Assembly: GCA_002293145.1 (NCBI GenBank)
Contig: DBCO01000007.1
Span: forward strand, 62,001-126,000
Direction of reading: 5' to 3'
Length of the DNA stretch: 64,000 nt
Origin: Akkermansiaceae bacterium UBA956
GTDB lineage: Bacteria; Verrucomicrobiota; Verrucomicrobiia; Verrucomicrobiales; Akkermansiaceae
Shown here: in pieces, positions 1-7,638 of the stretch
Position numbering within the stretch: position 1 is the stretch's first letter
Layout of the letters: each line of letters begins with the position of its first letter
Made by a program: the position numbers and the translations under genes
Notes under the pieces: model-generated
Told to the model about the DNA's origin: nothing
What the model saw: only the letters and a program-made list of their open reading frames with translations
Database searches by the model: none

Positions 1-190
1 CAAGGGAGTACCGGGCGGGAAAGGCAATGAGGCATTGGCCATCCGAGTGTATGTTTTTTCTCAAGTGGATGGGGTGAAGCCGATTAAGGCCTTTGAATAT
101 CAAGTTCTTGAAGGCGGTGTGGTGCAAGCGGCTGGTCAGAAAACCTTCACCTTCGACGCAGCGATGGTGAATCAGTTGATGGGGAAATGA
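1..190 (+). CDS. C-terminal end of an unidentified protein (partial)
   Basis: The window opens inside a coding frame that reads from base 2 and ends with TGA at 188-190. About 62 residues are visible, ending in ...NQLMGK. The stop overlaps the ATG of the next gene (ATGA, 187-190), which suggests translational coupling with maf. The visible part is a beta-rich tail with no motif I recognise, so no function is assigned. Confidence 0.6.
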   Translation, partial: KGVPGGKGNEALAIRVYVFSQVDGVKPIKAFEYQVLEGGVVQAAGQKTFTFDAAMVNQLMGK

Positions 191-753
191 AACCTAGGCT
201 TGTTTTGGCGTCGGGCTCACCGCGGCGTAAGAAGTTATTAGAGGAGCTGGGGTGGGACTTTGAAGTGGTAGTTTCTCCCGCAGACGAGTTGCATGATGAG
301 GCCGTGGACTACCGCGTGTTGTGTCAGCAAAATGCAGCGATCAAGGCTCGAGCGGTAGCGCAAAATTACCCAGACTCGATTGTGATTGGCGCGGATACGC
401 TGGTATGTTTGGATGGCATACCTTTGGGCAAACCACGGGATGAGGAGGAAGCGCGTGCGATGTTGCGCTCTTTGAGTGGACGGGTAAATTATGTCTGCAC
501 AGGTGTCTGCTTGTGCGGACCGAGAGGGCGTGAGCAAGTATTTCATGAGGTGAGCGAGGTGGAGTTCCGCAAGCTAAGCGAGGAGGATATCATCGAGTAT
601 ATGGACTTAGTTCATACTTTGGATAAAGCAGGTGCCTATGCGGCGCAGGAGCATGGTGAGCGGATCATCGTGGCTGTGCGCGGAGATTTTTCCAATGTGG
701 TAGGCTTGCCTGTAGCGCGATTGCAGCAAGAACTGGAAAGTTTTCATTTTTGA
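187..753 (+). CDS. maf: Maf-like nucleoside triphosphate pyrophosphatase
   Basis: The 188-residue protein has the hallmark N-terminal ASGSPRR loop (residues 8-14), a GADTLV segment in the middle and a DKAGAYAAQEHG segment near residue 150, as in Maf/YhdE pyrophosphatases. These enzymes hydrolyse non-canonical or excess NTPs (dTTP/UTP or modified nucleotides) to NMP and pyrophosphate in the cytoplasm and are linked to cell-division arrest. Length is normal for the family. The start overlaps the stop of the preceding gene by four bases, and the next gene begins three bases after its stop, so it sits in a tight operon. Substrate subclass is not certain from sequence alone. Confidence 0.93.
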   Translation: MKPRLVLASGSPRRKKLLEELGWDFEVVVSPADELHDEAVDYRVLCQQNAAIKARAVAQNYPDSIVIGADTLVCLDGIPLGKPRDEEEARAMLRSLSGRVNYVCTGVCLCGPRGREQVFHEVSEVEFRKLSEEDIIEYMDLVHTLDKAGAYAAQEHGERIIVAVRGDFSNVVGLPVARLQQELESFHF

Positions 754-756
754 GTA

Positions 757-2208
757 TTGCGGGATTCGTTATTTCCCGCTAGTGCTATTGGTGTGCACAA
801 CAGTCGCTTTCAGATTGAAGAAATGGTATCGCAGGATGCCAATGGCGCGACTTTCTTGGCGACAGATTTGGAGAGCGGTCGTAACGTATTGTTGCAGCGA
901 TTTTTTCCCTTTGGCGCTGGTTCTGGCGGATTGGAAGGTGAGGAGCGGAACTCCTACCAGCAGGGGGTGGAGCTAATCAAACAGCTGGAGCATCCAGCCT
1001 TGCGGCGCGTCCTTGATGGTGGCTGTGATCCGGTAGATGGCATTCCTTATTTGATCTCGGAGGCAAGAGTTGATGTTTCCTTAGCCGAATATTTCTCGAC
1101 CGGCCAATTGAGTGTGGATCAAGGTAGATATATGGTCGAGCAGGCCTTAGCGCTCGTTTTACAAATTGAGGCAGTATTTGGCGTTGGCGCAGATTGGCTG
1201 GTGTTTGCCGCTGATGATATCGAGGTGGGTGGCGAGGGAGAAACCTTTCGCTTTAGCGTCGATCCGATGAAATGGTTAGGTCTCAAAAATGGCCCCGGCG
1301 TTGTCAAAGAATTGGCAGCTACCGCTGAAAATGCTTTGGGTTGGGCTGGACGCATTGTGGCTGGTAGCACGATGGGAACACTCCAGGGCTGGGTGCGCGC
1401 GGGGAAAGCGGAATCGATGACAGTGGCTCAGGCATGGGATGTTTTGCATGGTGCTGCTCCTCCTTCGAAAATACTTAGCACAGCTGGAGTAGCGAGTAAT
1501 CCTACCGCTACCGCACATATCAAGTTAGGGCAAGCTGCGCCCGTTCCTTTTCAGCCACCGCTGGCCTCGGCGAAGTCCAGTAATAAAGCGCTTTTTTTAT
1601 TGTTAGGAACTTTTTTGATTGTCGCAGCACTCGCAACGGCAGGAGTGATGTTGTGGCAGCAAAAGCAGCAAGCAGAGGTATCTATTGCGAAGTCGAATAC
1701 GGCTACGAAGTCAAGCAAGACCAGCGGGACAAAGGCTCAGGCTGCTCAGGCTCAGGTTGCTCAGGAAGAGAGAGCTGCGACCAGTGAAGGAGATCGGAGC
1801 GCAGCTATTACGCAGCGTGCATTGGAACTCCAGGGCGAGGTGGAGCAAGCAATTAAGGCAGACCCTTCATCCACACCTAGGGTGCCGATCCGTGAAGAGG
1901 GTTATCAAGCGTATGAGACGACGGCACTGCGCGAGCAAATTGGCAGGACAGTAATGGTAATGGGGAAGGTGCAGCGGATCAGAACGAGTGGCACAGGTAA
2001 ATCGGTATATGTAGAATTTGAAGGCGATTCTGACGCTAGCATCAGTGGGAGGTATTTGAAAAAACTCGGGAAGGCGGATATGGAGGTGAAAAATTTGGAG
2101 TCTTTGATCGGCAAGCAAGTCCACATCAAAGGTATGGTGCTGGAGGAGTTTGGTAGTCGGCGGTTATTGATTGATTTGGAAGACCGCTCTCAGATCACTG
2201 AGCCATAA
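757..2208 (+). CDS. Membrane-anchored pseudokinase-like protein with C-terminal OB-like domain
   Basis: The best start is TTG at 757, three bases after maf, because it keeps a PknB-like N-lobe beginning SRFQIEEMV. Residues about 15-230 follow the layout of bacterial Ser/Thr kinases, but the VAxK lysine position reads LLQRF and no HRD or DFG motif is visible, so it is probably catalytically dead. One transmembrane helix lies at about 277-299 (LFLLLGTFLIVAALATAGVML). An Ala/Gln/Lys-rich linker follows, then about 385-480 is a beta-rich domain (TVMVMGKVQRI ... QVHIKGMVLEEF) that resembles an OB fold. The topology suggests a cytoplasmic kinase-like domain and an extracytoplasmic OB-like domain. 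A GCGGGA/TCCCGC inverted repeat sits over the start. Function unknown; perhaps a scaffold or sensor. Confidence 0.7.
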   Translation: MRDSLFPASAIGVHNSRFQIEEMVSQDANGATFLATDLESGRNVLLQRFFPFGAGSGGLEGEERNSYQQGVELIKQLEHPALRRVLDGGCDPVDGIPYLISEARVDVSLAEYFSTGQLSVDQGRYMVEQALALVLQIEAVFGVGADWLVFAADDIEVGGEGETFRFSVDPMKWLGLKNGPGVVKELAATAENALGWAGRIVAGSTMGTLQGWVRAGKAESMTVAQAWDVLHGAAPPSKILSTAGVASNPTATAHIKLGQAAPVPFQPPLASAKSSNKALFLLLGTFLIVAALATAGVMLWQQKQQAEVSIAKSNTATKSSKTSGTKAQAAQAQVAQEERAATSEGDRSAAITQRALELQGEVEQAIKADPSSTPRVPIREEGYQAYETTALREQIGRTVMVMGKVQRIRTSGTGKSVYVEFEGDSDASISGRYLKKLGKADMEVKNLESLIGKQVHIKGMVLEEFGSRRLLIDLEDRSQITEP

Positions 2209-2279
2209 AAATTTCGTCATTTGTCGAATTGGATGCTGGTTTGGATTGCGCACTTAGCATTCCTGTGCATGGTGGCCGT

Positions 2280-3512
2280 ATGCATATTGAGGTCATCACC
2301 ACGGGTACGGAACTGTTGTTAGGAACAACGCAAAACACGCATGCGGCATGGTTTGGGCAAGAGTTGTTTCGCTTGGGCTTGCGTGTGGCGCGTTTGACGA
2401 CGGTGCCCGATGGCGATGCGATCGAGCAGGCCTTGGATGAGGCGATTCGTCGCAGCGATGTCGTGATTGTAACGGGTGGCTTAGGACCAACGAGTGATGA
2501 TCTTACCCGTGAGGCTACGGCAAAAGTGTTAGGCCTTGAATTGATCGAGGATGAGGCGGCAATGCGCTCGTTGGAGGTATTTTTTGCAACGCGCAAAAAA
2601 GTCATGGCGGAGACCAATCGCAAGCAAGCGCAGGCTCCTGTTGGTGCCGATGTTTTGCCTAACGGAAATGGAACGGCTCCAGGTGTTTATGTGCCACCTC
2701 GATTGAATAAGGTGCGAGCGTGTGCGGTATTTTTGTTGCCGGGTCCGCCGCGTGAATTGTATCCGATGTATTGGGATGAAGTGGAGCCACGGCTGAGGGC
2801 GCTTGCTGGTGTATCAGCGGATCGGGGCATGACTGAGATGAAGTTTACGGGAGTTGGTGAGAGCGATTTCCATCAAGCGATCGATGGAGCGCTCGCGGCA
2901 ATAACAGGTCTAGAGTATGGATATTGCGCCCGAATTTCAGAGGTAGATTTACGTTTGATCGGCGCGCTCGAGGCCAGAGAGATGGGGCGGACCGTTGCTA
3001 TGTCTGCATTTTCCACTCATCTCATTAGCGATGATGGCACGAGTTTGGAAGCTGCCGTTGTAAGACTGCTGCAGCGAAACAATTTTACCTTAGCGCTAGC
3101 TGAGAGCTGCACCGGTGGGCTGATCTCCTCGCGTGTGACAGATGTCCCGGGCTCAAGTGAGGTTTTTACTCATGGATTCGTCACTTATGCAAACCGTGCG
3201 AAAGTTAAAATGTTAGGCGTATCTGAAGCCGCGTTAGCAGAACATGGAGCGGTGAGTGAGGCCGTAGCACGGGAGATGGCTGAGGGATCTTTGCGTGTTG
3301 CGGACACCGATCTCGCGGCTGCGGTAACGGGAATTGCCGGACCCAGTGGTGGCACGGAGGAAAAGCCTGTCGGCACAGCTTGGTTGGCGCTTGCGCGAAA
3401 AGGTCATCCGACCTTAGTCGAAAAGGCCTTCCATTTGCGCGACCGGAATGGTTTCAAAAAAGCTGTAAGCCAAGCGGTGCTCGATATGATCCGCCGCTCA
3501 TTACAGGACTAA
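2280..3512 (+). CDS. cinA: CinA-like competence/damage-inducible protein (MoaB-like domain plus PncC amidase)
   Basis: The start at ATG 2280 (MHIEVITTGTELL) matches the usual N-terminus of the family; in-frame codons upstream look non-coding. Residues 1 to about 170 form the MoaB/molybdopterin-binding-like domain with VTGGLGPTSDD and LPGPPRE segments, which in other bacteria acts as an ADP-ribose pyrophosphatase. Residues about 262-410 form the PncC nicotinamide-mononucleotide deamidase domain, with AESCTGGLISSRVTDVPG near 274-291 and TGIAGPSGGTEEKPVGT later. The enzyme recycles pyridine nucleotides. At 411 aa it is full length. It lies 71 bases after the pseudokinase gene on the same strand and probably ends the maf transcription unit. 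Confidence 0.93.
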   Translation: MHIEVITTGTELLLGTTQNTHAAWFGQELFRLGLRVARLTTVPDGDAIEQALDEAIRRSDVVIVTGGLGPTSDDLTREATAKVLGLELIEDEAAMRSLEVFFATRKKVMAETNRKQAQAPVGADVLPNGNGTAPGVYVPPRLNKVRACAVFLLPGPPRELYPMYWDEVEPRLRALAGVSADRGMTEMKFTGVGESDFHQAIDGALAAITGLEYGYCARISEVDLRLIGALEAREMGRTVAMSAFSTHLISDDGTSLEAAVVRLLQRNNFTLALAESCTGGLISSRVTDVPGSSEVFTHGFVTYANRAKVKMLGVSEAALAEHGAVSEAVAREMAEGSLRVADTDLAAAVTGIAGPSGGTEEKPVGTAWLALARKGHPTLVEKAFHLRDRNGFKKAVSQAVLDMIRRSLQD

Positions 3513-3584
3513 TCCAGTCTAGTAGAAAAAAGAAAAACCGGTAAGGTGATGAGCCCTGCTGCTTTTTCAATGATCTAAGAGAGA

Positions 3585-3935
3585 TCATCGTTCGCGACGT
3601 AACAATCCGCTACAGGCAAGCAATGCAAGCATGAATGAGCAGGGGCCATTGGCGATCGCGTTGAAAACCATATTATCATACGTAAAGCCCCGATCAAACG
3701 GGGTGGATGTTGGTGCATGTCTGAGCAAGAATATTTCTGCCCTGCATACAAAGTTGTAGTTCACGTTGGCGGCGCGAAGAGCGATGGGGACGATCTGATG
3801 ATTTCCTATTGTAGGTCGGCGAGATCGAAGGCGAAAATTTGCCAGTATTCGATGCTATTTTTGCCTGCGAGGAAGTTGCTGTTTGCGACAATGCCGAAGC
3901 TGTTTTCTTCACTGGCCACGAGCTTGGCATACTAC
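3585..3935 (-). pseudogene. Remnant of a PEP-CTERM-type exported protein
   Basis: Read on the minus strand, two frames join to give a coherent protein tail. The first part contains KLVASEENSFGIVANSNF and IEYWQIFAFDLADLQ. After a frameshift near 3808 it continues as IVPIALRAANVNYNF, then FDRGFTYDNMVFNAI and finally a hydrophobic stretch (SFMLALLACSGLL) followed by RRER and the stop at 3585-3587. The YDN...hydrophobic...RRER ending is typical of PEP-CTERM sorting tails, although the PEP triplet itself reads NGP. There is no start codon and the upstream part is missing, so this is a decayed fragment. A short inverted repeat (ATGATCT...AGATCAT, 3570-3588) overlaps the stop. Confidence 0.55.
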
Positions 3936-4055
3936 GGGTGTTTGGTGAGATTGCGCTGAGCTGAGGCCAAGATTCTGAAATCGTAGGCTTAACATGGCAG
4001 GGCACAGGCCAAGATTTCATTAACGCAATTTAAAAATTGGCATTAATTGCGCTGA

Positions 4056-5129
4056 TTATTGATCGAATTCCGTATCGAAAAATTTCTCCGCAGACTCTCC
4101 AGCATAGCGTTTTCCCTCGTAGAACAAAACAAACTTGCCTCCCGTTTTTTTTGCGATTTCGTTCAAATCATAAGCAGGTGTGCCTGGGAGTTCGAAGGCG
4201 ATGGTGTCGATAGGGATGGCAGTGGGATTCAGTTTTTCTAGCTCATCGAACACAATATTGCTATCGCGAGCCTCGCCATCGGAGAGGAGATAGACAATAT
4301 CGGGTGCTGGAGTCATGGAAAAAGCAATTTTTAGCGGTGAATACCAGCCGGTGTTACCCTGCGCGGGGGTGGCATTGATTTTGCTGATGCAATCGGCTTT
4401 GACGGCATCAGTCGCAGGATACCAATCGACCATCGGCACCTCGCCGAGTCCATTCCAGCCATTATCCGCTTGATTTGGTCCGGGCGTAGCGTTTGTCCAG
4501 GCATTGTGGGAGAAGTAAACAACGTTGAAGCTCATCTTGTCTGTGAGCGCATTGATTGAGTTGATCAGTTCCTTTTTGAGCATCTGGATGCGGGTGCCGC
4601 CGGTGCAATCTGATTCCATCGAAAGAGAAAAATCGACGATGTATGCGACTCGTTTACCGGTTCGCTTGGTGCCGAAAAATGAAGAGCCGCCGCCGCCATC
4701 ACCATCGCCATCACCGGCGCCGAAGCCCGCATTGAAGTCATCATCGAGCCCAAACGGACGAGTGGGATCGACCTCTTCGGGCACGGGCACGGCGATCTCT
4801 GATGGGGTGCTGGAGGCGATGACGCGGGCCATCCCGGAGCTGGAGTTGGCCGGTTTGGGCTTCAGGCCACGAGCCATGTCTTGAGGTCTTTCGGGTGCCT
4901 CCTCTTTGACTACCGGTGATTGATAGGTTACGATAACTGGAACTTCTGTGAAGTTGGGAATAATCGCAATGAGGGCAAGTATCGCACAAATGATGGCGAT
5001 CAGCACTGCCGAAACAATGATCGACTGAATCGTGTCCTTTTTCTTTTGGGAATCAAGATACAATTTCACTTGTTCTTTGCGGGCGTCGAGCTTGGACGGG
5101 GCGCGCGTGAGTTGGATAGCTTGTTTCAT
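4056..5129 (-). CDS. Membrane-anchored von Willebrand factor A domain protein
   Basis: The 357-aa protein starts with a charged cytoplasmic segment and has one transmembrane helix at about 36-59. A low-complexity Pro- and Gly/Asp-rich linker (about 70-150) leads to a VWA domain at about 160-340. The MIDAS motif DFSLS (166-170) is intact and is followed by LLSDGEARDSN, which carries the later metal-contacting aspartate. Such proteins bind ligands or partners through a divalent metal outside the inner membrane; the partner here is unknown. The gene is alone between the PEP-CTERM relic and the divergent ilvC. The N-terminus resembles VWA proteins encoded near biopolymer-transport or gliding clusters, but no such genes are adjacent. 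Confidence 0.8.
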   Translation of the reverse strand: MKQAIQLTRAPSKLDARKEQVKLYLDSQKKKDTIQSIIVSAVLIAIICAILALIAIIPNFTEVPVIVTYQSPVVKEEAPERPQDMARGLKPKPANSSSGMARVIASSTPSEIAVPVPEEVDPTRPFGLDDDFNAGFGAGDGDGDGGGGSSFFGTKRTGKRVAYIVDFSLSMESDCTGGTRIQMLKKELINSINALTDKMSFNVVYFSHNAWTNATPGPNQADNGWNGLGEVPMVDWYPATDAVKADCISKINATPAQGNTGWYSPLKIAFSMTPAPDIVYLLSDGEARDSNIVFDELEKLNPTAIPIDTIAFELPGTPAYDLNEIAKKTGGKFVLFYEGKRYAGESAEKFFDTEFDQ

Positions 5130-5692
5130 GCAAATGAATTGGTGTTGGTTGAGATTATACGCGGCATGATGCTGTGGCGAGGTAAAATTTTCGGCAGCTA
5201 CTTTTTACTTGATGACTGTAATGGAATGATTAGGGGGCCTCTAGTAGGGGAAATGTGTGGGTGAGTTTGCTACGTTGTCGAACGCAACCCAAGAGGCTGA
5301 GAATCGGCAGGATGAGCAGACCTTTTAACGAACCATTGCCACGTCGATTGCCTGCGGAAGGGCGAGAAGGCTTATTTGCATTGAGGGTTGCTGATGGAGT
5401 ATTCCTTTGTTGATCATTGAGCTAAGATAGAGATTTTCTGGGCAGATGGCAATCGAGAAGCGGCACTCAATGGGTATGTTTGATGGTGTCTGAAAAACAC
5501 ACATCGCCAAAATGCGATGTGTCTTGGCAAAAGTGGGCAAAATCTGACAGGTGGGTTCGAAAAATCATCGAAAATTGCATCAATCTGACGCAGCAAAACC
5601 TTGACGCCTTGTCAATTTCTTGGCAGTTTGCGCGTCCGCCGTTTTTTCTGATGTGAGTAAACGGCCGATTTACCGACACGAATACCACCACT
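5130..5692. other. Long intergenic region between the VWA gene and ilvC
   Basis: No convincing gene is present. It must hold the divergent control regions of the VWA gene and ilvC. A TTGACG hexamer is seen at 5601-5606 but without a credible -10 at the right distance. The notable element is the perfect hairpin at 5499-5522, listed separately. No T-box, SAM-type or other known leader was recognised. Confidence 0.5.
5499..5522. promoter_or_regulatory. Perfect 9-bp inverted repeat upstream of ilvC
   Basis: ACACATCGC (5499-5507) and GCGATGTGT (5514-5522) are exact reverse complements around a six-base loop (CAAAAT). Read on the minus strand it is followed by GTTTTTC, so it could be a rho-independent terminator for leftward transcription. 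No leftward gene ends here, however, so an operator or attenuator-like role in front of ilvC (start 5693) is also possible. Confidence 0.4.
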
Positions 5693-6739
5693 ATGGCCGC
5701 TAAAATTTATACCAACAAAGACGCCTCACTCGCACCGTTGAAAAAGAAAACCCTCGCCGTGATCGGCTTTGGTTCACAAGGACATGCCCACGCATTAAAC
5801 CTGAAAGACAGTGGCCTGAAGGTCATCATTGGTCTCTACAAAAAATCCAAATCTTGGGAAGTTGCTAAGAAGCTCGGCTTCGAAGTTATGGAGACCGCTG
5901 ATGCGGTGAAAGCTGCTGACGTGATTTTCGTCGCAACTCCTGACACCGTAGTTCCTTCCGTCTATGAGAAGGACATTGTGAAAAACCTCAAAAAGGGCAA
6001 GACCTTGTTGTTCTCACACGGCTTTGCAGTTCATTTCAAAACCATCACTCCACCGAAAGAAATCGACGTGATCATGGTCGCACCCAAAGGCCCTGGCCAT
6101 ACGGTGCGCTCGCAGTTCGTCAATGGCAAAGGTGTTCCCGGCTTGATCGCTGTGCACAACGATGCTTCTGGCAAAGCCAAAGAAACCGCTCTTGCTTGGG
6201 CTCGCGGCGTAGGTTGCACCCGTGCCGGTGTCTTTGAAACCAACTTCCGTGAGGAAACTGTAACTGACCTCTTCGGTGAGCAGTGCGTTCTCTGCGGTGG
6301 TGCTTCCGCTCTGGTGAAAGCTGGATTCGAAGTGCTCGTTGAAGCCGGATATCAGCCAGAAATGGCATACTTCGAGTGCTTGCATGAGCTGAAGTTGATC
6401 GTTGACTTGATGAACGAGCAAGGCATCGCTGGCATGCGCTTCTCAGTTTCTGAGACAGCCGAATACGGCGACGTGACCGTTGGTCCAAAAATCATCGACA
6501 AATCGGTGAAAGAGCGCATGCGCAAGCAGCTCAAGGCCATCGAAGACGGCAAGTTTGCCAAAGAGTGGACCAAAGAGTTCGCCGGTGGTAACAAAAACTT
6601 CAACGCCATCCGCAAAGCCGAGGCTGTCCATCCGATTGAAAAAGTTGGTGAGCGTCTCCGCGGACAAATGAGCTGGATCAAGAGCAAGAAAATCGCCAAA
6701 GGCGCTGCTCAAGCAAGCTTCATCGCTGACTCCAAGTAA
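5693..6739 (+). CDS. ilvC: Ketol-acid reductoisomerase (class I)
   Basis: This 348-aa enzyme converts acetolactate or acetohydroxybutyrate to the dihydroxy acids of the valine, isoleucine and leucine pathway using NAD(P)H and Mg2+. The Rossmann motif GFGSQGHAHAL is at 25-35, the catalytic His lies in SHGF (about 109), and the metal ligands are in DLFGEQ (D192, E196). Length fits the short class I form with an extended, Lys-rich C-terminus. In the cofactor loop the usual GLR is GLYKKSKS (about 47-54), with Tyr where NADPH-dependent enzymes often have Arg, so cofactor preference should be tested rather than assumed. It is a single gene with its own terminator; no ilvB/ilvN is nearby. Confidence 0.96.
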   Translation: MAAKIYTNKDASLAPLKKKTLAVIGFGSQGHAHALNLKDSGLKVIIGLYKKSKSWEVAKKLGFEVMETADAVKAADVIFVATPDTVVPSVYEKDIVKNLKKGKTLLFSHGFAVHFKTITPPKEIDVIMVAPKGPGHTVRSQFVNGKGVPGLIAVHNDASGKAKETALAWARGVGCTRAGVFETNFREETVTDLFGEQCVLCGGASALVKAGFEVLVEAGYQPEMAYFECLHELKLIVDLMNEQGIAGMRFSVSETAEYGDVTVGPKIIDKSVKERMRKQLKAIEDGKFAKEWTKEFAGGNKNFNAIRKAEAVHPIEKVGERLRGQMSWIKSKKIAKGAAQASFIADSK

Positions 6740-6758
6740 TCGTTATTTTTGCATTTTC

Positions 6759-6796
6759 AAAAAAAGCCGGTCTTCGCAAGATGATCGGCTTTTTTG
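6759..6796 (+). terminator. Rho-independent terminator of ilvC
   Basis: An A-tract, GCCG, a spacer, CGGC and then TTTTTT form a hairpin with a U-run starting about 20 bases after the ilvC stop. The flanking A and T tracts also pair and make it bidirectional. Confidence 0.8.
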
Positions 6797-6840
6797 TTGT
6801 GATGCAGGTGTAATAATCGTGAAATCATCATCCACAGCTT

Positions 6841-6864
6841 CGTTTCCTTTGTGGCCATCTGTTG
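6841..6864. repeat. 24-bp direct repeat, left copy flanking the toxin-antitoxin pair
   Basis: The sequence begins CGTTTCCTTTGTGGCCA and matches 7541-7564 at 23 of 24 positions, exactly 700 bases away. Some similarity continues for about 15 bases upstream with small gaps. The two copies bracket the toxin and antitoxin genes. Confidence 0.75.
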
Positions 6865-6897
6865 AGGGAAGTCAAAATACCATGGATACTTTACAGC

Positions 6898-7200
6898 CTA
6901 GCAGCCCTCAATGATTCGCCGCAACCAATAGCCTGGTTCGTGGTTGCAATGCATGACGGCGAGGATGAGAATGCCATCTGTCTCGATGGTGTAAAGTAGT
7001 GCATGAGGAAATACCTTGGTCAAACAACGACGCACGTCCGCCTCGAATACCCGGAAGCGTTACGGTTCCTCAAAGATTTGTCGAATGGCTCTCTCGACGC
7101 ACTCGATGAATCGAATGTCTAAGCCGCTTTGACAGTCGCTGTAGTAACGAGTCGCGGCCAGATCCTACGAGAGTGCTTGTGGATGAAATGTGAAATTCAT
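6898..7200 (-). pseudogene. Inactivated ParE/RelE-family toxin
   Basis: One continuous minus-strand frame of 101 codons gives a clear ParE/RelE-type toxin: FTFHPQALS at the start, ECVERAIRQIFEEP in the first half and FPHALLYTIETDGILILAV plus EPGYWLRR near the end. It is broken by two in-frame stops, TAG at codon 12 (7165-7167) and TAA immediately after EEP. The ATG (7198-7200) overlaps the antitoxin stop by four bases, the usual operon arrangement for this type II family. In its present form it cannot make toxin unless both stops are suppressed. No frameshift is needed, so two independent point changes are the simplest explanation. Confidence 0.8.
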
Positions 7201-7430
7201 TGACCGATTGATCGCCGAACTTGTGCTAGTGCTTCCTCGCCGGGTATTGCTAGCACTTGTCCTGAACGTATTTCATCTCTGCGGTGGATTGCTTCTGCTG
7301 CCCAAAGTTGCTGGACCGTGCCGTCATCAGTGGGATCAAGACTCTCCACGAGTCGGTCTGCTAATAAAGCCCTAGCCTTGCTCGGAAGCGCCAAGGCTTC
7401 ATCGACAATTTGTTCCACTGTAATGCTCAT
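7197..7430 (-). CDS. Antitoxin of the addiction-module family (TIGR02574/PF09720 type)
   Basis: The 77-aa product (start at ATG 7428-7430) begins SITVEQIVDEALALPSKARA and continues with LADRLVESLD and EEALAQVRRSIG, the pattern of the short helical antitoxins paired with ParE/RelE toxins in many PVC and proteobacterial genomes. These proteins neutralise the partner toxin and usually repress their own operon. Its stop overlaps the start of the dead toxin downstream. A surviving antitoxin beside a dead toxin is a common late stage of module decay. A longer start upstream adds a segment with no family resemblance and is not preferred. Confidence 0.75.
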   Translation of the reverse strand: MSITVEQIVDEALALPSKARALLADRLVESLDPTDDGTVQQLWAAEAIHRRDEIRSGQVLAIPGEEALAQVRRSIGQ

Positions 7431-7540
7431 ACGAGTATAATATTTGAAAAATCTGTGAAAACAAGATGAAATGTGGAGTCGCCCGCGCAACCACAAGACG
7501 AGAAGTTCATTTTTTGTTTTTTGGAAACCATCAAGCTCTA

Positions 7541-7564
7541 CGTTTCCTTTGTGGCCAGCTGTTG
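7541..7564. repeat. 24-bp direct repeat, right copy flanking the toxin-antitoxin pair
   Basis: Matches 6841-6864 with one mismatch (position 18, T to G). It lies upstream of the antitoxin start and beyond the end of topB, so it may mark the right edge of an inserted module. Confidence 0.75.
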
Positions 7565-7638
7565 CAATTTGACAGAAGGAAAGGAGGGTAGCGAAGTGGG
7601 TGCATTTCTTGGATTAGCAGCTAGATGGGGAAGTCGCT

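Noticed and set aside
5225..5410. Minus-strand hydrophobic stretch followed by basic residues, resembling a PEP-CTERM end
   Set aside because: No start codon in frame, a stop shortly upstream, and no PEP or family-like sequence before it.
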